From NCBI RefSeq assembly GCF_010093535.1, contig NW_022985166.1:1745161-1809160 (forward strand): DNA of 64,000 nucleotides, in the 5' to 3' direction. Origin of the DNA: Lindgomyces ingoldianus (Eukaryota; Ascomycota; Dothideomycetes; Pleosporales; Lindgomycetaceae). The first letter of the stretch is position 1, and each line of letters begins with the position of its first letter. Shown one piece after another: positions 59,398 through 64,000 of the stretch. The translations under genes were made by a program, and so were the position numbers. The notes under the pieces were generated by a model. It saw only the letters and a program-made list of their open reading frames with translations. It was not told the origin of the DNA and did no database searches.

Positions 59398-60179
59398 TAA
59401 TCTATAACAATATTATTTATACTAGAAGACAAAGTTGCTAAGAAACCTATACTATTATTAAGTATTAGATAATACTAATTAGGTTAAGAGCTATTATAGT
59501 AACTGTAATAAGTAGCTTAATCTTTAAATTTATAATTAGCGTAAGCAGCTACTTACTTAGATAAAAGTAAAACACACTTTAAAAATAAACTATAGTAAAA
59601 ATAGCTAGCACACTTTACTATGTAAGTTAGTTATTATATAACATGTAAAATAAAAAGTATATAGTAAGGTTCTATGTTAATAGTACTATAAGTCTAAATT
59701 AACACTGCATTAATATATAATAAGTAGTAAGTATTTAATTAAAAGGCATAAAAAGTGCTGCTGTAGTATTTAACATTATTATAGGGTGCAGAGAGAACCT
59801 GTTTCTACTAGATCTAAAATTATTAGCTTATTATATAATAAGGGGAGTAACTTACAGTATGCGCTACAACTCCTAGAGCTGCTTATACGTTTAGGTTAGA
59901 GGCAGCAAGAAAAACCTAGATGCATCTTTTGCAGCTATTATTGCTATGCTGCTTCTAGCTATTTTTATTATTCTTTTTAGCATTCTAAATTGCAATGTCT
60001 ATGTTTTTATATAATAAGATAAAAAGAAGATACTTTCTATAATGCTTGTTATATAAAGTAGGGCTTAATATACATTTTTTTCTTTATTATTTAGATTTTA
60101 AGCTATTAGCTACTTTTATTATAAATAGAATTCTATTATCTTAAGCTAAATTTTTATTAAATGTTTATTATATAACCTA

Positions 60180-61279
60180 ACGTACTTCATGGGCGAGTTG
60201 CTCACACACCCGAGTCGCTCACTTTTGCCAAGACCCCACTAAACCACCCTTCCTACACTAATGCATTCCCCACAACACTACTTAGACGCGCTAAAAGAAT
60301 GTTAGATACAGCTTGCGCTCTAAGCTTTTAAATAAGACATAAAACTCTTAAAAAAATGTGCTGTAGCTATATACAAAGTCCTATAAAAGACAACAAATAA
60401 CTACAGCGCTAGACAACCTTTACAAGCTAATTCTACAGCTAAATTACAGAGGCTAGGTAATAAAAAGGAGTAGGTAATTGTTAAGACTATACTTAAGCTA
60501 TATGCGCGAGAAATTTCCCCTTAGATAGCATTTATAGCTAATATAGCTAATTCTTTGCGCGCTAAGCATAATCTAGGCCATGTTTGCATAAACTGGCCTA
60601 GTACGTTTGTAAAGCGTTATTTAGAGCTTAAAGTAACAGTTAAGCGTAAGTACAACTATAAGAGAGCCCTCTACAAGAGTCCTAGAGTAATTTAGAGCAG
60701 GTTTAGCCTTGTGGAGAATATTAAAGCTAAGTATAGCATCTAGGATAATAACACGTACAACTTTAGCAAAACAGGGTTTATAATTAGCTAGATATCTCTT
60801 AACTATACTTGCGCTTAAAACTTTACTTTAAGCTCTAAATAACGCTTTACAAACGTACTAGGCTAGTTTATGCAAACATAGCCTAGATTACGCTTAGCGC
60901 GCAAAGAATTAGCTATATTAGCCATAAATGCTATCTAAGGGGAAATTCCTCGCGCATATAGCTTAAGTATAGTCTTAATAATCACCTGCTCCTTTTTATT
61001 GCCTAGCCTTTATAATTTAGCTGTAGAATTAGCTTATAAAGGTTGTCTAGCGCTATAGTTATTTATTGTCTTTTACAGGACTTTGCATATAGCTACAGCA
61101 CATTTCTTTAAGAGTTTTATGTTTTATTTAAAAGCTTAGAGCGTAAGCTGTATCTAATATTTTTTTAGCGCGTCTAAGTAGTGTTGTGGGGAATGCATTA
61201 GTGTAGGAAGGGTGGTTTAGTGGGGTCTTGGCAAAAGTAAGCAACTCAGGTGTGTGAGTAACTCGCCCATGAAGTACGT
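60180..61279. mobile_element. Palindromic derivative of the same Fot1-like family
   Basis: The 1100-bp unit is bounded by TA and by the same ACGTACTTCATGGGCGAG end in inverted orientation. The left arm (60180 to about 60660) is the first ~480 bp of the family; the right arm (about 60795-61279) is the same segment inverted. The ~135-bp spacer continues the left copy into the YNFSKTGF-type transposase region. Both ends therefore derive from the 5' end, and the true 3' end is absent. A transcript would fold into a hairpin with a ~480-bp stem. It encodes no full protein. Confidence 0.78.
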
Positions 61280-61359
61280 TATTAAGAGTATAATAGCACA
61301 AAAAATTAAGTAAAAGACTAATTGTTTAAAATAGTTGCCTATTTAGCCTTAGCGCTGGA

Positions 61360-61441
61360 TTGATTCATGGATCCGATCCAGATCCAGGATAGCGCCACGT
61401 GATTCCGGATAATCGATTCGGACCGATTCCCGCCAGCACTG
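61360..61441 (-). repeat. Right terminal and subterminal inverted repeat of the hAT-like element
   Basis: Reads on the minus strand CAGTGCTGGCGGGAATCGG, and further in CGCTATCCTGGATCTGG. This end is less eroded than the left and probably nearer the original sequence. Confidence 0.75.
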
Positions 61442-61449
61442 TTGAAGCA
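61442..61449. repeat. Target-site duplication TTGAAGCA, right copy
   Basis: Exact copy of 55179-55186, directly following the right end of the hAT-like element. Confidence 0.85.
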
Positions 61450-61633
61450 CGCCGTACTTAAGTCGAAACAACTCAGATACTTACAAGCCTTATATAATTA
61501 ATTCGGTACCTCTGCTATCCGTTTTACGCAGTCTCTTACCTAGGCTGCAGAAGAGCTCTCTTACGCCCCTAGAATCGCGACACAACCCTCCTAAAAGGGT
61601 AATTCGATCCGTGCTACTTACCGTACCTGGGGC

Positions 61634-61646
61634 TTCATTAAACGTA
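61634..61646. repeat. 13-bp target-site duplication, left copy
   Basis: TTCATTAAACGTA, repeated exactly at 63028-63040, bounds the retroposon-like insertion. Confidence 0.75.
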
Positions 61647-63027
61647 TAGATGGATGGATGGATGGATGGATGTCTTTATTACGCCCGGCTCTAGCCTAGA
61701 GGGCACTAGTAGTTTATTACATAAGCAATTTCTTAGTAATAGCATACCTCCTAATAGCTTATACATGTAAAATATCTATCTCTCTATATTTTCCTAGTAA
61801 ACTCTCTTATACCTCTTATATTTAGTAAGTAGTAAGTATTCTTAAGGCTCTCTTCTTTAAGTGTTTAGTGTCCTTTTATTAGCAAATAAAGCAGAACCTA
61901 CTAGCATATAAGTGTTAGTATAGTGTAGGATTATTCTTAAAGTTGTAAGATCCTAGAAGTTCTGTAATTATGTGCAGCAGCTGTGCAACAGCAGCAGTAG
62001 GCCTTATTTATAATAAGTAACAATAGTGTAGGTTTTAAAAAGGGTTCTAGTTGCTCTAGAACTAAAGTTCTAAGTTATAGATAAAGAGGACAGGCAATAA
62101 TTAATGTAGCAAGCTATAGTAAAGCAGCGTAGTTTTTAGGCTTAATGTTCTAGCTTTTAAAGTAGGGGCTAGTAGTTTAGATGCTAAGAGTTAGAAAGGG
62201 TAATATAAGTGTAAAAAGAATAGTAGCAGTAAGGTGTTTTTACTAGGGCTAGATAGCGTACTAGCAGCCACACTTGCATATAACTGCTAAGAAGGTATGC
62301 GTAATAGCAGTAAGTAGAATAGTAATAGGCGTAGTAGTAGTTAGTGTAGTAATAATAAGCGCAGTAATAGTAAGTAAAGTAGTAATAAGTGTGTTAGTAG
62401 ACATAACTTAGACTGCTAAAATAAAGATAAGTTAAAAAAAAAAGTAGACAGTAGTCTAGCTGTTAGTGTTATTTAAGGGCTTTAAAGAGTAGCAGTAGGG
62501 GCAGTGTTAATGTCTTAGTAGCTAAGAAAATCTAGTATTATATCTGCTAATAGACAGTCTTGCTTATAAAACTTAAGTAGATTTTTGTTGCTTAGTTTTA
62601 CAGCTTTATAGAGTAACATAATCTCTATTTTATAAATTAAGTAGGTACATATATATTCTTAATCCTTATTCTCTTCTGCGTATATAAAGCCGCATGTTGC
62701 TAGCTGCGTTAGGGATGCAGCTACGCATTTCTATGTAGATAGGAATGTAGTGTGATGTAACTAAATTATTTAGAAGGATTACAACGCGTTAGATAATAAT
62801 AGTGAATTAGTTTAGCATAGGTAAGACAGTGACAGTGAAGCAGTTTAGTGTGTATACGTGTTTAATGGCGGCGGCGAGGTAGGTCGGCTCGATGGAGGTG
62901 ATGCAAGTGACGATAGAGTCTCAAATATATTCGAATTTGCTCCTGCTGCCATTTTGGGCGCTCCCCCGGTTCTCTAGGAGAGAGGGGGGGGGGTTTCTCT
63001 CAAAAAAATATCGTATGGATGGTAACG
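61647..63027 (-). mobile_element. Retroposon-like insertion (LINE-type 3' end), 1381 bp, RIP-eroded
   Basis: Read on the minus strand the unit starts near 63027, carries one long eroded reading frame (listed separately), and ends with CGTAATAAAGACATCC and a (CATC)n tail at 61647-61672. A 13-bp duplication flanks it. Variable-length duplications and a simple-repeat tail after AATAAA are typical of insertion by target-primed reverse transcription (non-LTR retrotransposons and their parasites). There are no long terminal repeats or inverted repeats. No reverse transcriptase is visible, so it is either non-autonomous or a partial element. Confidence 0.65.
61680..62952 (-). pseudogene. Eroded ~420-codon reading frame of the retroposon-like element
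   Basis: From the ATG at 62952 (MAAGANSNIFETLSSLASPP) one frame runs to about 61680 with no frameshift needed. It contains about 30 in-frame stops, all TAA or TAG and none TGA, as expected if CAA, CAG and TGG codons were mutated by RIP. The start is Ser/Pro-rich, the middle Leu-rich (likely former Pro codons), and the end charged (KHLKKRALRI, GKYREIDILHV). The end lies next to the AATAAA. I do not recognise the family; an ORF1/gag-like protein is a guess. RIP depletes TGA everywhere, so the stop pattern alone is not proof. Confidence 0.5.
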
Positions 63028-63040
63028 TTCATTAAACGTA
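63028..63040. repeat. 13-bp target-site duplication, right copy
   Basis: TTCATTAAACGTA, identical to 61634-61646. Confidence 0.75.
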
Positions 63041-63731
63041 TGTTGCGGCTCACAAACCGGGTACGTTCGTGCTGAACACGTGACTAGTACGGCTCACTTT
63101 GAACGGACAGAAGTACGCCCCGTTGGGAGCCCTGACATATCCTGGGTGATGGAACATGCCCTGCGTGCCGGAAGCCCCACAACGCTGACCCGCAATTTGG
63201 TGAATGGGGCGCACAACCTTGATAGGCTATGTGAGAGTACTCGACCGGTCCCAACGTGCTCGAGCAATGTTGCTAGCTGTTACTCAACGCGATGTGTATA
63301 GAGGTGCGGGAAATTTTTCTTAGTAGAGTTTTGTCATTTTACCCTTTAATTGTCCGCCGTAAGCAAAGCCGACTTCGCTTCAACCATCAGGCTTGGCACA
63401 TTAGCGTCACCACTCTGTACACGTGAATTACAACACAAAACGGTACTTCATTATCACAGTCCAAACTCGCAGGGGTGTGGTCGGAGTTGGTCGGCCATTC
63501 TCCCTGCTGGTGGTGGCGATATTTAGTGCCGAATCGCTAGGACTACCATTAAGTATTATTTAGAAGCAAGTCTTTTTATACCCCACTGTTCTGCAGTTGC
63601 GCTTCCCTAGTATTGCCGTTTCAATTACGGAAAAACTCATTTACGAAAGTCTTCTTTAGCCCTTAACAAATACATTTCTCCGGAGGAGTTCCAGCACATC
63701 TCTCAGCATATAGCATACAAGTGGAAGCTAT
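63041..63731. other. Short normal-composition region between retroposon and TPR gene
   Basis: GC content returns to normal. A 73-codon plus-strand frame (63080-63301) has no recognisable features. The right part is 3' flank of the TPR gene. Confidence 0.45.
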
Positions 63732-64000
63732 TTAACTGGCGATATTCATCGCCTCCAGCCGCCACTCGTTTAGACATGAAAGCGATGATGCTGTATACGG
63801 ATGCTGGGGGCCAAGAACCTTTTCTCGCAGCTGGAAGCAGCCCTCCATTAATGATATGGCCTTGCCCTGATAACCTTGGCCCTTCAACGTAAATGCAAGA
63901 TTGTTCATGCTGGTCAGCGTGTCTGGATGCTCCTCCCCAAGCACCCTCTTGAACGTCTCAATCACTTGCACCTCCAGCTCTTCGGCCTCCTTCCACCGCC
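63732..64000 (-). CDS. C-terminal end of a TPR (kinesin light chain-like) repeat protein, partial
   Basis: The frame is open at the right edge of the window and stops at 63732-63734. About 89 residues are visible. They contain two TPR units of the kinesin-light-chain type: the helix RWKEAEELEVQVIETFKRVL, then GEEHPDTLTSMNNLAFTL and LGPQHPYTASSLSCL. In fungi such repeats usually form the C-terminal sensor part of NLR-like proteins with NB-ARC or purine-nucleoside-phosphorylase-type N-termini, or of TPR-only proteins; the N-terminal part lies outside the window. The location beside a transposon cluster is common for this fast-evolving class. Confidence 0.85.
   Translation of the reverse strand, partial: RWKEAEELEVQVIETFKRVLGEEHPDTLTSMNNLAFTLKGQGYQGKAISLMEGCFQLREKVLGPQHPYTASSLSCLNEWRLEAMNIAS

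Larger units (their letters stand above)
55187..61441. mobile_element. hAT-like DNA transposon, RIP-eroded, with two nested insertions
   Basis: The ends are inverted copies: CAGTGCTGGCG at 55187 and its complement ending at 61441. A subterminal block is also shared (CGCTATCCTGAATCTGG on the left, CGCTATCCTGGATCTGG on the right), and the differences there are G-to-A or C-to-T. The element is flanked by an 8-bp duplication (TTGAAGCA). Total length is 6255 bp; subtracting the two Fot1-like insertions leaves about 3.3 kb, a normal size for an autonomous fungal hAT. The interior is extremely AT-rich with TAA and TAG in all frames, so no transposase can be read and its strand is unknown. The element is surely dead. 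Confidence 0.82.

Noticed and set aside
61647..61672. Stand-alone microsatellite (GGAT)n
   Set aside because: Its position directly beside the 13-bp duplication and after AATAAA on the minus strand makes it the tail of the retroposon-like insertion.
62230..62420. Short tandem array of GTAGTAATA-like units resembling a CRISPR or minisatellite
   Set aside because: Units are irregular with no constant repeat and spacer lengths; it is the Leu/Pro-rich part of the eroded frame.
61680..62952. Stop-codon reassignment (TAA/TAG = Gln)
   Set aside because: Normal genes in the window use TAA and TAG as real stops, and the pattern is limited to AT-rich transposon DNA, so RIP explains it.

Overview
The window is nuclear DNA of a filamentous ascomycete (Pezizomycotina). 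The evidence is short GT-AG introns of about 46-104 bp inside otherwise compact genes, Kozak-type ATG contexts, typical fungal families (MFS drug-type transporters, a DUF3638/DUF3645 giant protein, a fungal transcription-factor middle domain, F-box and TPR relics), and transposons eroded by C-to-T and G-to-A changes of the RIP (repeat-induced point mutation) type. I do not name a genus. Splice sites were read by eye from frame continuity, consensus and family similarity; no search or RNA data was used.

Positions 1-30400 are gene-rich: the 3' end of an acidic-tailed protein (1-556), an amino-acid transporter (1779-3391), an unknown acidic protein (3690-4892, minus), a salicylaldehyde/vanillin-type aldehyde dehydrogenase (5527-6954), a broken F-box gene (7483-8560, minus), an MFS exporter (9440-11361, minus), a 3190-residue DUF3638/DUF3645 protein (12972-22654), a small secreted cysteine-rich protein (24454-24759, minus), a nine-exon MFS transporter (25385-27409, minus) and an archaemetzincin (28855-30390). 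Three decayed copies of an unnamed ~110-150 bp repeat lie between these genes.

Positions 30400-43750 hold a conserved core pair transcribed divergently, a tail-anchored FHA protein (34543-36696, minus) and the RNA polymerase III largest subunit (37587-42005), followed by a short-chain dehydrogenase (42740-43748). A gene-poor stretch of about 6 kb leads to a transcription factor with the uncommon order SAM domain, HMG box, fungal middle homology region (49734-52366).

From 55187 to 63040 the DNA is AT-rich and transposon-derived. A hAT-like element (55187-61441) has matched CAGTGCTGGCG ends and an 8-bp target duplication. It carries two later insertions of one Fot1/pogo-like family: a 1867-bp copy (57531-59397) and a 1100-bp palindromic derivative (60180-61279). 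Next to it is a separate 1381-bp retroposon-like insertion (61647-63027) with a 13-bp target duplication, AATAAA, a (CATC)n tail, and a single reading frame interrupted only by TAA/TAG. The window ends inside a TPR protein (63732-64000, minus). The genes do not form one obvious pathway; the two MFS pumps, aldehyde dehydrogenase and SDR are scattered and I see no secondary-metabolite backbone gene.
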